8,037 nt of DNA from NCBI GenBank assembly GCA_937927885.1, contig CALEZJ010000406.1:1-8037 (forward strand), written 5' to 3'. Shown one piece after another: positions 1 through 6,817 of the stretch. The notes beneath the pieces were generated by a model that saw only the letters and a program-made list of their open reading frames with translations, was not told where the DNA came from and made no database searches. Every line of letters begins with the position of its first letter. Position 1 is the stretch's first letter. The position numbers were made by a program, and so were the translations under genes. The DNA comes from an uncultured Paracoccaceae bacterium. Lineage in GTDB: Bacteria; Pseudomonadota; Alphaproteobacteria; Rhodobacterales; Rhodobacteraceae.

Positions 1-1
1 C

Positions 2-1081
2 TGTCCGGCGCTTGCACAAGACGCCGCGAACGCGCCTCCGGGCTGGTTGCAGAATTTCGGTCTCGCCGTGCTGCGCGCGCAAGACAGCGACGATACGCGC
101 CTTATCTCGCCCATCGGCTTGGCCACGGTCATCGCCATGCTGGCCGACGGCACCGACACCGATACCGAGGCCACCGCCCTTGGGCTGGCAGGGGCAGACC
201 CGCTTGGCGCCGTGTCTGGCCATTGGCGGGCCATGGCAGGCGGTGATCATGGCGCGACCATCCGTTTCGCCTCAGGGGTGTGGCTGGCACCGGATTTCTC
301 GCTGCGCGACAGCTTTGCCGCGCGCCAACAGGCGGCCTTGTCGGCGCGGGTCGCGCGGGTCGATTTCACGCAACCGCAAACGCTGTCCCTGCTAAACGAC
401 TGGTTCGCCGAGGCAACCGGCGGAATGATCCCGCAACTGCTTGACGATCTGCCGCCGGACACACGCATCGTTCTGGGTAACGCACTGGCGCTTCAGGGGC
501 GGTGGGAAACCGCCTTTGATCCCGGCCTGACCATACCCGCTCCCTTCACCGCAGGTGACGGCACTCAGCACACCGTTGACCTGATGCGCCGCGAAGGCGT
601 CTTTGAATATCGCGAGACCGCGGATCACAGCGCGGTTATCCTGCCCTTTGCCGGCGATGTCCTTACCGTGACGCTATACCTGCCCACGGTCGGCACTCCC
701 CTGGAAACGCTGCTGGAACCGGGTGGCGCACTGGCCAGCGCGGACGGTTTCGAACCGCGCGTCGGCCGGGTCGAGGTGCCGCGCCTGAACCTGCGGGCAG
801 GAGGCAACCTGTCCGAGACGCTGCGCGGCATGGGAATGCTGACCGGCACGCATTACCCGCGGTTGACCCCCGAGCCCCTGGTGATCGGGCCGGTGATCCA
901 CCGCACCGCAATGACGCTTGACGAACAAGGCGTCGAGGCCGCCGCCGCCACCGCCGCGATCGGCCTGCGGACCGCCGGGGCCGAGCGGTTTGTCCTGCGC
1001 CTAGACCGCCCCTTTACATTGGCAATCACGCACCGGCCATCCGACACTCCGGTTTTCATGGGGCTGGTGGTAACGCCGTGA
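2..1081 (+). CDS. Exported serpin-family protease inhibitor (5' end outside window)
   Basis: Serpins trap a target protease as a covalent complex after cleavage in an exposed reactive loop. The frame is open from base 2, with no stop before the window edge. The first visible residues read CPALAQDAANAPPGW, like the end of a signal peptide (cleavage after ALA), so the protein is probably periplasmic or outer-membrane facing and the true start lies upstream. About 359 residues are visible, the usual size of a serpin core. The hinge EQGVEAAAATA is at 923-955, and the serpin signature near the C terminus (RPFTLAI...PVFMGLVVTP) ends at the stop. The Ala-rich hinge suggests an inhibitory serpin, although P14 is Val instead of the usual Thr/Ser. 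Counting from hinge Gly as P15, P1 is Thr (971) with Leu-Arg just before it (965-970); a one-residue shift would make Arg the P1. The next gene follows after 40 bp. Family assignment is firm; the target is unknown. Confidence 0.95.
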   Translation, partial: CPALAQDAANAPPGWLQNFGLAVLRAQDSDDTRLISPIGLATVIAMLADGTDTDTEATALGLAGADPLGAVSGHWRAMAGGDHGATIRFASGVWLAPDFSLRDSFAARQQAALSARVARVDFTQPQTLSLLNDWFAEATGGMIPQLLDDLPPDTRIVLGNALALQGRWETAFDPGLTIPAPFTAGDGTQHTVDLMRREGVFEYRETADHSAVILPFAGDVLTVTLYLPTVGTPLETLLEPGGALASADGFEPRVGRVEVPRLNLRAGGNLSETLRGMGMLTGTHYPRLTPEPLVIGPVIHRTAMTLDEQGVEAAAATAAIGLRTAGAERFVLRLDRPFTLAITHRPSDTPVFMGLVVTP

Positions 1082-1107
1082 CCCGTTCCCTCCTCCACCC
1101 GCAAGAC

Positions 1108-1113
1108 AGGAGA
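1108..1113 (+). promoter_or_regulatory. Ribosome binding site of the OmpA-domain gene
   Basis: AGGAGA lies 8 bases before the ATG at 1122 and is the strongest Shine-Dalgarno match in the window. It fixes the start of the OmpA-domain gene and shows that the gene has its own translation signal after the serpin stop at 1081. Confidence 0.75.
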
Positions 1114-1121
1114 CCCGAGCC

Positions 1122-1784
1122 ATGACCCCTCGCCCCCCGCTCGCCACCGCACTGGTGGTCCTGACCTTAGGTTTCATAACCCTGAGCACCGCGACAGGCC
1201 GGGCGCAAAGCTATATCCAGCTTCCCCCGTCGATCAGCCTTGCGGCGCCTGCGCCCGCTGCCACCTCTGCACCCTTTGCCGACGAATGCGCGCCGGGCAG
1301 CGCAGGTTGCGTCGGCACCGAGGGCGCAGTGCGGTTTTCGCTGGCGGACGTAGAGAACCTCGGGATCATCGACCGCGAAGAGGCCGCCGCCGTGGCGCAG
1401 GCCGGTGGCGGTGATACCCAGCAGCACATGACCCAGGCCTTGCCCTCGATCGACCTCGAGGTGCTGTTCGACTATGACTCGGACAGCCTGCGCGCCGATC
1501 AGCTGCCGCAGTTGCAGCGCCTCGCCGAGCAGCTGCGCGGGGTTAGCCTGTCACAGGGCTATCTGGTGGTGATGGGCCATACCGATGCCGTTGGCAGCGC
1601 TGCCTATAACGACGGGCTGTCGCTTCGGCGCGCGCGCAGCGTCGCCGGTTTCCTGCAAGGGGCCATCGGCCTGCCCGGCGAGAGAATCCGGGCCTCAGGT
1701 CAGGGTTTCCGGTTTCTCAAACATCCCGAAGCCCCCTCTCACGCCGCAAATCGCCGGGTTCAGATAATCCTCGTGGGGCAGTAG
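1122..1784 (+). CDS. Exported OmpA-C-domain peptidoglycan-binding protein
   Basis: A 220-residue protein that probably anchors to the peptidoglycan from the periplasm or outer membrane. Residues 1-28 form a signal peptide (positive N end, hydrophobic core, cleavage after GRA, before QS). Residues 29-105 are a low-complexity Ala/Pro-rich stretch with two cysteines (C56, C63) and no beta-barrel, so it is not a porin-type OmpA. Residues about 110-219 are an OmpA C-terminal domain: FDYDSDSL at 116-123, GHTDAVGS at 152-159, YNDGLSLRRA at 162-171, and ANRRVQI near the end. D155 and R170 are 15 residues apart, the spacing of the Asp/Arg pair that binds diaminopimelate in characterised OmpA domains. 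The start has a strong AGGAG site. It lies between a serpin and a caspase gene on the same strand, so a scaffold role at the cell wall is plausible but inferred. Confidence 0.94.
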   Translation: MTPRPPLATALVVLTLGFITLSTATGRAQSYIQLPPSISLAAPAPAATSAPFADECAPGSAGCVGTEGAVRFSLADVENLGIIDREEAAAVAQAGGGDTQQHMTQALPSIDLEVLFDYDSDSLRADQLPQLQRLAEQLRGVSLSQGYLVVMGHTDAVGSAAYNDGLSLRRARSVAGFLQGAIGLPGERIRASGQGFRFLKHPEAPSHAANRRVQIILVGQ

Positions 1785-1824
1785 GGCCATGGGCGCGATT
1801 GATCGCCGCGCATCCATGGGGCCC
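1784..1824 (+). other. Imperfect hairpin between the OmpA-domain and caspase genes
   Basis: Starting at the last base of the OmpA-gene stop codon, GGG (1784-1786), CCATGG (1787-1792) and GCGCG (1793-1797) can pair with CGCGC (1807-1811), CCATGG (1814-1819) and CCC (1822-1824). The loop is 9 bases, with two 2-base bulges on the right arm. No T-run follows, so it does not fit a standard Rho-independent terminator. It could be an mRNA-stabilising or attenuating structure. I did not compute a folding energy. Confidence 0.4.
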
Positions 1825-1870
1825 CGCAAAGCCCATATCGCCAGCCATTCGTTAACCATGAGGCCATGAC

Positions 1871-3064
1871 GTGCGCTTGATTGCATTCACCTTCATCCTG
1901 TCCCTACTGGCAACCATGGCCGCCGCCGAGACGCGTTTCGCCCTGATCATCGGCAATGACAGCTATGTCGACGTCGGCCGCCTGAGCAACGCGCGCAATG
2001 ATGCGCAGTTGATGCAACAAGCCCTGACCGCGCAGGGGTTCGAGGTGCGCGTGGTCACCGATGCCACGCTGGCGCAGATGCTGGATGCCGTGGAGGATCT
2101 GGCGCAGCGCGCTCCTGACCTGGATGCCGCTGCCTTCTACTTTGCCGGTCACGGGCTGCAGAAGGATGGCGATAACTACCTGGTTCCGGTCGACGCCCGT
2201 TTGCGCAGCGAACTGGCGATCCCGTCGGAAACCCTGGCTGTCGAGACAGTCTTGCGCGCCATGGAAGCCGCTCGCGTCAGCCTGGTGTTTCTCGATGCCT
2301 GCCGCAACAATCCCCTGGCCGAGGCGCTGCGCCAGTCCGCGGTCACCGCAGGAAGGATGATCACCGTCAGCGAGGGGCTTGCGGTGGTCCGGCCGCGCGG
2401 TGACAGCCTGGTTGCCTTTGCCACACTGCCCAACGCGGTTGCCAGCGATGGCGAGTGGCGCAATTCGCCCTTCGCCCGTGCCCTTGCCCGCCATATCGGC
2501 ACACCCGATATCGAGGTGTCGATCATGCTGCGCCGGGTGACCGCCGATGTTCTGGCCGAGACCGATGGCGAACAAAGGCCCCAACAGATCACCCAGATGC
2601 AGGGCGAATTCTATTTTTCCCGCACGGGCGGCGCCACAGAACGCCCGGAACTGCCCGCCATGTTGACCGTCTATCCTGACCGGGCGACGCGCGGCCAGGA
2701 AATTGCGCTGGTCGCCGATCTGCCCGCCGGGTGCCTGCCGTTCTTCTTCCACCTCGCGCCATCAAACCATATGACACCTTTGCCGCTGGAGTTCTTTCGC
2801 CAGACCCGTCTGGGCGCGCATCAGATCCGTTTCGAAATATCCCCGGGGGCGCGCTTCGGGCTGGTCGTCACCCCGGACGATGAACCGGGACTGAACCGCC
2901 TGGGCTATATCTGCGAAGACGCGGGCCTGGCAGGGCAAGAGCAGATCATTACCGCGCTACGGGCGGTGTCGCAGGCGCTCTCCGACGGGCGCGACGAAGG
3001 CGTAGTCAATCCGGCCGGATTGCCGCCTGTGCGATTTCAGACGCGCGGTTTCACCATTCATTGA
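1871..3064 (+). CDS. Exported caspase-like peptidase (C14 / orthocaspase family)
   Basis: A 397-residue Cys peptidase of the caspase/metacaspase clan. It starts at GTG 1871: an in-frame stop at 1859-1861 excludes anything earlier, and GAGG at 1860-1863 gives a 7-base spacing. Residues 1-19 are a signal peptide (LIAFTFILSLLATMAAA), placing it in the periplasm or outside. The p20-like domain begins at RFALIIGNDSY (22-32). The catalytic His is H94 in FYFAGHG and the catalytic Cys is C144 in FLDACRNNP. D142, two residues before the Cys, matches the metacaspase residue that binds Arg/Lys at P1. A p10-like part follows (FATLPNA 183-189, RNSPFARAL 197-205, ending near QGEFYF 244-249). Residues about 260-397 are a C-terminal region I do not recognise, with C288 and C348 as a possible disulfide. 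Only 23 bp separate it from the next gene. Catalysis is expected because both catalytic residues are intact. Confidence 0.93.
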   Translation: MRLIAFTFILSLLATMAAAETRFALIIGNDSYVDVGRLSNARNDAQLMQQALTAQGFEVRVVTDATLAQMLDAVEDLAQRAPDLDAAAFYFAGHGLQKDGDNYLVPVDARLRSELAIPSETLAVETVLRAMEAARVSLVFLDACRNNPLAEALRQSAVTAGRMITVSEGLAVVRPRGDSLVAFATLPNAVASDGEWRNSPFARALARHIGTPDIEVSIMLRRVTADVLAETDGEQRPQQITQMQGEFYFSRTGGATERPELPAMLTVYPDRATRGQEIALVADLPAGCLPFFFHLAPSNHMTPLPLEFFRQTRLGAHQIRFEISPGARFGLVVTPDDEPGLNRLGYICEDAGLAGQEQIITALRAVSQALSDGRDEGVVNPAGLPPVRFQTRGFTIH

Positions 3065-3087
3065 CTTGAACGAGCAAAGGAAAAGCC

Positions 3088-4479
3088 ATGGCACGGCGCC
3101 CTCTTTCCATCGGTCTTTCGGCTTTTGTCCTGACAGCAACCGCAACGGCGAACGTGCCAAGCACGGCTCAGGCGGGCAGAGTGACGCGCTCCACCCACCC
3201 CGGCTGCGACTATGAATTCCGCGGGCAGGTCATCTCCGGTGACGCAGAACGCCTCGCGCAGATTGATCGCAACACCTACGACGGCGTGACCCTCTGTCTG
3301 GACAGTCCGGGCGGCTCTGTCGCCGAGGGGCAGGCCCTGTTCGATCTCATTCGCGAAAGCAATATCAGCACCCGTATTCCCGCTGGCTGGCGCTGTGAAT
3401 CGATCTGCGCGATCATGTTCATGGCGGGCAGCATCGAAACCGGGATGGGCGTTTCGCTGACCTACAGCGCGCATCAGCTCGATCCGGGTGGGGTGCTGGG
3501 CTTTCACGCGCCTGGACTGAATCTGCCCGAGGGCGGCAGCTATACCGGCAGGCAGGTAGCCGAGGCCTTCGCCGTCGCCGTGAGCGCCGCGGGCACCTTC
3601 TACCGCGCCAGCCTGCAAGAGCAAGACAGCTGGCGTTCATTCAACGACTATCTGTTCGCGCGAATGCTCGAAACCCCGACCGAAGAGATGTATCGCATCG
3701 AAACCGTGGCCGACGCGGTGCTGGCCGGGATTTCTCTGGGGCCCACGCGCCTGCCGGTGCGGGTCGGCGAAGCGCAGATCCGTCACCTGTGCGATGCCGC
3801 GGTCCTCAGCCGCGCGCAACCTTCGATCCGCGTCCCGCAGGGCGATCCGCTCTCCGCCTGGAGCCGCCTATACTACGCGCATGAACCCCCCGAGGCGCGC
3901 GCGTTTCGCACCGCCTTTCACGGTGTCCGCATCAGCCGCGAAGGTGACTGGATCATCGGGCGCGTCGGTGGCTATCATGTCGATCGCTGGTCCGCCACCG
4001 GCTGCGAGGTGCGGCTTCTTGCAGATCACGCGCGCGCGGCCCTGTCCAACCCGCTGGACGAGCAGGATTCAGGTGGCGGGGCCGCTGTGAGCCTGCATCG
4101 CTATTACCATACCGATGACAACGGGCGGCCGGATCTAACCTGGCGCGGCGACGCTGACACCCTTGAGGACGAGTTCGGTGTGCCCCTTTGGTACCTGCAC
4201 AACCCCGAAACCCAACTGGCCGCGCTTGCGCCCGATGGCACGCGCACCGGCACGCCTGCATCCAGGGCCGTCGGCGGAATGTCGCACCGTGTCAACACTT
4301 TCGAAGGTGGGATGGTCAACCTGCGAAGTGGCCCGGGCACCGACCATGACATCGTGCTCCAACTACCGCACGGCATCGGCCTGAACATCGACGCCAGCGG
4401 CCCCGATGGCTGGGTGCGTATCCGCACGGCGCATGGAACCGTCGGCTGGATCAATAGCCGCCTGCTGGCCGCCCAATAA
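3088..4479 (+). CDS. Exported ClpP/SppA-like domain protein with C-terminal SH3 domain (paralog 1)
   Basis: A 463-residue protein with a signal peptide (1-29, cleavage after AQA). Residues about 38-240 resemble periplasmic ClpP/SppA-like (crotonase-fold) proteins of the COG3904 type. LCLDSPGGSV (69-78) is the oxyanion-loop motif, and CESICAIMFMAG (103-114) holds candidate nucleophile S105. H140 in LGFHAPG is the candidate catalytic His. Whether it is an active Ser peptidase is inferred; I could not assign the third residue. Residues about 245-395 have no family I recognise. Residues about 400-461 are a bacterial SH3 domain (VNLRSGPG, then GWVRI and VGWINSRLL), usually a wall-binding module. 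Cysteines C40, C70, C103 and C107 recur in the downstream paralog, which suits disulfides in an oxidising compartment. AGGA (3078-3081) lies 6 bases before the ATG, and the caspase stop is 23 bp upstream, so co-transcription with the caspase is likely. Confidence 0.87.
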   Translation: MARRPLSIGLSAFVLTATATANVPSTAQAGRVTRSTHPGCDYEFRGQVISGDAERLAQIDRNTYDGVTLCLDSPGGSVAEGQALFDLIRESNISTRIPAGWRCESICAIMFMAGSIETGMGVSLTYSAHQLDPGGVLGFHAPGLNLPEGGSYTGRQVAEAFAVAVSAAGTFYRASLQEQDSWRSFNDYLFARMLETPTEEMYRIETVADAVLAGISLGPTRLPVRVGEAQIRHLCDAAVLSRAQPSIRVPQGDPLSAWSRLYYAHEPPEARAFRTAFHGVRISREGDWIIGRVGGYHVDRWSATGCEVRLLADHARAALSNPLDEQDSGGGAAVSLHRYYHTDDNGRPDLTWRGDADTLEDEFGVPLWYLHNPETQLAALAPDGTRTGTPASRAVGGMSHRVNTFEGGMVNLRSGPGTDHDIVLQLPHGIGLNIDASGPDGWVRIRTAHGTVGWINSRLLAAQ

Positions 4480-4502
4480 GCATCCTTCCTGCACGCATAA
4501 CA

Positions 4503-4529
4503 GCCGACGCCGGGATCGTATGCGTCGGC
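4503..4529 (+). other. Perfect 8-bp inverted repeat between the two paralogs
   Basis: GCCGACGC (4503-4510) and GCGTCGGC (4522-4529) pair perfectly across an 11-base loop, 24 bases after the paralog 1 stop. The following bases (AATTGGCAACC) are not a T-run, so as a terminator it is atypical. In the 185-bp gap 4480-4664 it is the only clear structure; I found no convincing promoter there. It may partly uncouple expression of paralog 2 from the upstream genes. Confidence 0.4.
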
Positions 4530-4664
4530 AATTGGCAACCGCAAGGAACCGCGTACCGCACCCGGCAGGGCCGAAACGAGACTGTCGAGCGTGATGTATC
4601 TGAGTTGGAGTTGAAGCCGCGCAATCCTGCGGGCTGTGAATTCATGAACACAGGAACGGGACAC

Positions 4665-6062
4665 ATGCAGAAAACCATCGGCGTGATTCGGCTTGTATGG
4701 ATGGTCGCACTGGTGCTGGCAGGAGCCACGACAGGGCAAGCAGCAACTGTGCGCGCCTCCTTCGTGGAGGGTTGTGACCTTGAACTGGTTGGCATCATCG
4801 ATGACACCGAGGTTGCGCAGCTCAGACGTTTGGTCGCTGGCGAAGATACCCAGATGCTGTGCCTCAACAGTCCGGGCGGGGCATTGACCGGCGGCCTGGC
4901 GCTTTTCGACGCGATGCTGGAACTGGGCGTCAACACCCGGATCCCCGCGGGCTGGCGCTGTGAATCCGCCTGTTCGCTGGCCTTCATGGCCGGTCGCAGC
5001 CCATCCGGCCTCGGCATGGGCATTTATCACGCCTGGGTGGGGCATACTCTTGATCCGGGCGGCGTGCTGGGCTTTCACGCCCCCGGGCTGGATCTGCCAC
5101 CCGGCGGCGGCTACTCATCGGAACAGGTTCAGTCTGCGTTCCAGATCGCCCAGACCGCTGCGAACCGCCTTTATCGCGCCAGCCTGACCGAGGCGGGTGA
5201 ATGGCGCGCCTTCAACGAATTCATCCTCAGCCGGATCTTCGAGACGCCGCCAAACCGGATGTTCCACATCGAGACCGTGGCAGATGCCGTTCTGGGCCAG
5301 ATTGGCCTGGGCACGATGCGCTTGCCCGAAAGGATCACCCAGACCGAGATCGCCACGCTGTGCGACGCCGCCTTTCTGACGCAGGCACCCCTGCCCTATC
5401 GCACCTCGTCCGCTCCGGCGACCGATGCGTTCCAGCGCGTTCGCTATCAGGGCGCTCATGCCGACGCCGAGGCCGCGGCCAGGCGGCAGATCAGCGTGTC
5501 GCGCACCGGCAACCGGATCAATGGCCGGGTCGACGGGTATGACCAGCGCCAGGCGATGCGCGGTGTTCGTTGCGATGTCACCCTTGATCTGTCCAGCATT
5601 ACTCCCGAGGGCTACCTGTTCTCGTATTGGGCCGGGAACGGCGCCGAGATAACCCTCTGGGAAGCGCAGTTTTTTGAGCGTGACGGTTGGTCGCTCTTTC
5701 TGGACGAGCCGGTAGCACGGTTCTACGTGCCGCTTTGGTACATGCACCGGCCCGATACCGCGATCGCGGCGCTTACCCCGTTTACAGGCGCCCCGCGCAG
5801 CCCGCAGATCGCGCTTGGCGAAGGTGCCGCCACGCAAGCGGGCGGCACGGTGTTCCGGCCAACGCACCGCGTCCATTCGCTCGACACCGGCTATCTGAAC
5901 TTGCGCCAGGGCCCCGGCAATGACCAGCCGGTCCTACGCCGCATGGATCACGGTGTTCCTGTGCGCGTGGAAGAAATCAACACACGCGGCTGGGCCTCGG
6001 TCACCACACGCGAGGGGCACAGGGGCTGGGCCTACGGGCGCTACCTGCGCGTGCTCGACTAG
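4665..6062 (+). CDS. Exported ClpP/SppA-like domain protein with C-terminal SH3 domain (paralog 2)
   Basis: Tandem paralog of the preceding gene, with the same domain order and nearly the same length (465 residues from this start). ATG 4665 is chosen because AGGA (4652-4655) lies close upstream and because residues 1-26 (MQKTIGVIRLVWMVALVLAGATTGQA) then form a clean signal peptide. TTG 4605 and ATG 4644 are in-frame but would put a polar leader before it. LCLNSPGGAL (65-74), CESACSLAFMAG (99-110, candidate nucleophile S101) and LGFHAPG (candidate His H138) match the ClpP/SppA-like domain. The stretches RIPAGWRCES, LDPGGVLGFHAPGL and ETVADAVL are identical in both paralogs. The unassigned middle region shares a Cys-containing strand and VPLWY(L/M)H. 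Residues about 402-465 are the bacterial SH3 domain (LNLRQGPGND, RGWAYGRYL). The Cys pattern C37, C66, C99, C103 parallels the first copy. Peptidase activity is possible but unproven. Confidence 0.87.
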   Translation: MQKTIGVIRLVWMVALVLAGATTGQAATVRASFVEGCDLELVGIIDDTEVAQLRRLVAGEDTQMLCLNSPGGALTGGLALFDAMLELGVNTRIPAGWRCESACSLAFMAGRSPSGLGMGIYHAWVGHTLDPGGVLGFHAPGLDLPPGGGYSSEQVQSAFQIAQTAANRLYRASLTEAGEWRAFNEFILSRIFETPPNRMFHIETVADAVLGQIGLGTMRLPERITQTEIATLCDAAFLTQAPLPYRTSSAPATDAFQRVRYQGAHADAEAAARRQISVSRTGNRINGRVDGYDQRQAMRGVRCDVTLDLSSITPEGYLFSYWAGNGAEITLWEAQFFERDGWSLFLDEPVARFYVPLWYMHRPDTAIAALTPFTGAPRSPQIALGEGAATQAGGTVFRPTHRVHSLDTGYLNLRQGPGNDQPVLRRMDHGVPVRVEEINTRGWASVTTREGHRGWAYGRYLRVLD

Positions 6063-6112
6063 GCTGGACCAATTGAACTGCTTGACGGCGCCGGTGACCT
6101 GCCACTGACCTT

Positions 6113-6379
6113 TCACCCGGCTGCGACCGGAGCCGGCTGCTGATTTACGCCTATTGGCGCGGGTTGGGCAATCGCCCGGCGCGCGGAACCCTCGCCGCGT
6201 GCAGCGGGGCGGGCGATTGCGGTGGTCGGGTGCAAGGCGAAGCCTGCAGGGGTCTGGTAGCCTAGGGCCGAATGGGGTCGCGCGGTGTTGTAGTCGATGA
6301 CCATGGCTGCGATCAGGTCGCGGGCATGCGCGAGGTTGCGCAACAGCGTCTCGTTCAAGAACTCGTCCCGTATCTTCGC
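6113..6379 (-). pseudogene. IS3-family transposase (OrfB), C-terminal remnant
   Basis: On the - strand this segment encodes the end of an IS3-family integrase-core transposase: AKIRDEFLNETLL, then LAHARDLIAA, then DYNTARPHSALGYQTPAGFA, finishing in VAAG and a stop at 6113-6115. These are the signature C-terminal motifs of the DDE (rve) domain. The reading frame stays open further upstream to 6676, but before AKIRDEF the translation no longer resembles a transposase. The part carrying the catalytic Asp residues and the Glu helix is missing, and no OrfA is present. It is therefore a dead fragment cut at about 6379. The outer end of the element probably lies in 6063-6112, where TGACCT is repeated (6095-6100 and 6105-6110), but I could not define its terminal inverted repeat. 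Confidence 0.8.
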
Positions 6380-6457
6380 CCGCGCCCACAACTCGTTATT
6401 CGCGCGGCGCGCAATTACGGCGGCGGTGCAGGCGGGGTCGTCTTCGTGCCGAGCCAC

Positions 6458-6600
6458 GTTGAGTCTTGGCCGATTGCCCGGCTGCGCCCCTATGCCCGCA
6501 ATGCTAAGATGGATGGCCAGGTTCGGCTGGAACGTCCCCTGCATGGTGACCGACGATGGCGAGCTGATCGCGAGCCATGGCCGGTTGCTGGCCGCGACCA
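6458..6600 (+). pseudogene. ParB-like nuclease-domain remnant (phage/plasmid DNA methyltransferase type)
   Basis: Two adjacent + strand frames each carry part of a ParB N-terminal-like domain. Frame one reads VESWPIARLRPYARNAK (6458-6508), the typical opening of the ParB-like domain found before DNA methyltransferases of phages and plasmids. Frame two reads ARFGWNVPCMVTDDGELI (6516-6569) and ASHGRLLAA (6570-6596), the continuation with the GHGR-type motif changed to SHGR. The stretch normally between them (about 14 residues, roughly THSxxQVxQIAASI) is absent and the frame shifts there, so the gene is broken. No methyltransferase motifs follow; the second frame stops soon afterwards. Identification rests on recalled family motifs. 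Confidence 0.62.
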
Positions 6601-6812
6601 TGCGGTCGCATCCGAATGGGGTGTAGACGATTACAGTGACATCGGGCACGGACCTGCCATCCGTTCCAAGGGTCATCGAACGGCAAGATCCGCCTACGGA
6701 GCAGTCGTGTGGAGAATGGCAGCTCTAATCTCCGCATCATCTGCGGTGTTTGATCATGATGACGCCGTGGGGTGTGGACCTGCGCAGGTTGCTTGAAGCC
6801 AGGTGACATGTT
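6601..6812. other. Unassigned stretch between mobile-element debris and the abiE locus
   Basis: I see no supportable gene here in any of the six frames. The open frames that cross it are short, change character and match no family I know. A small perfect 5-bp stem (CCGCA 6732-6736, TGCGG 6742-6746) is present but unremarkable in GC-rich DNA. It is probably more decayed mobile-element sequence. Confidence 0.4.
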
Positions 6813-6817
6813 AAAAA
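6789..6817 (+). promoter_or_regulatory. Candidate promoter of the abiE operon
   Basis: TTGCTT (6789-6794) and TAAAAA (6812-6817) are separated by 17 bases and resemble -35 and -10 hexamers. The -10 candidate runs into the left arm of the palindrome at 6815-6851, which would let a repressor bound there block RNA polymerase. This is a sequence match only; several alternative hexamers exist in this A/T-richer patch. Confidence 0.35.

Noticed and set aside
47..49. TTG 47 as the start of the serpin
   Set aside because: The frame is open to the left edge and encodes what looks like the end of a signal peptide before this codon, so the gene is partial and starts upstream.
1904..2752. Long open frame on the - strand opposite the caspase gene
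   Set aside because: Antisense shadow in GC-rich DNA; it resembles no family, while the + strand frame carries all caspase motifs.
4605..4646. TTG 4605 or ATG 4644 as the start of the second ClpP-like/SH3 gene
   Set aside because: Both put a polar leader before the signal peptide; ATG 4665 has a better ribosome site and gives a clean signal sequence and a length matching its paralog.
4104..5876. Two long - strand open frames opposite the ClpP-like/SH3 genes
   Set aside because: Their translations show no recognisable domain and they lie antisense to well-supported genes.
6113..6676. An intact 187-residue - strand transposase-like gene
   Set aside because: Only the part below about 6379 is transposase-like; the N-terminal part is antisense to the ParB-like remnant and resembles nothing.
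6732..6746. Small hairpin CCGCA/TGCGG as a terminator or repeat
   Set aside because: Five base pairs with no T-run; expected by chance in DNA of this composition.
6272..6796. A 174-codon + strand frame as an intact gene
   Set aside because: Only a short segment (6458-6508) is protein-like and its continuation is in another frame; the first part is antisense to the transposase remnant.
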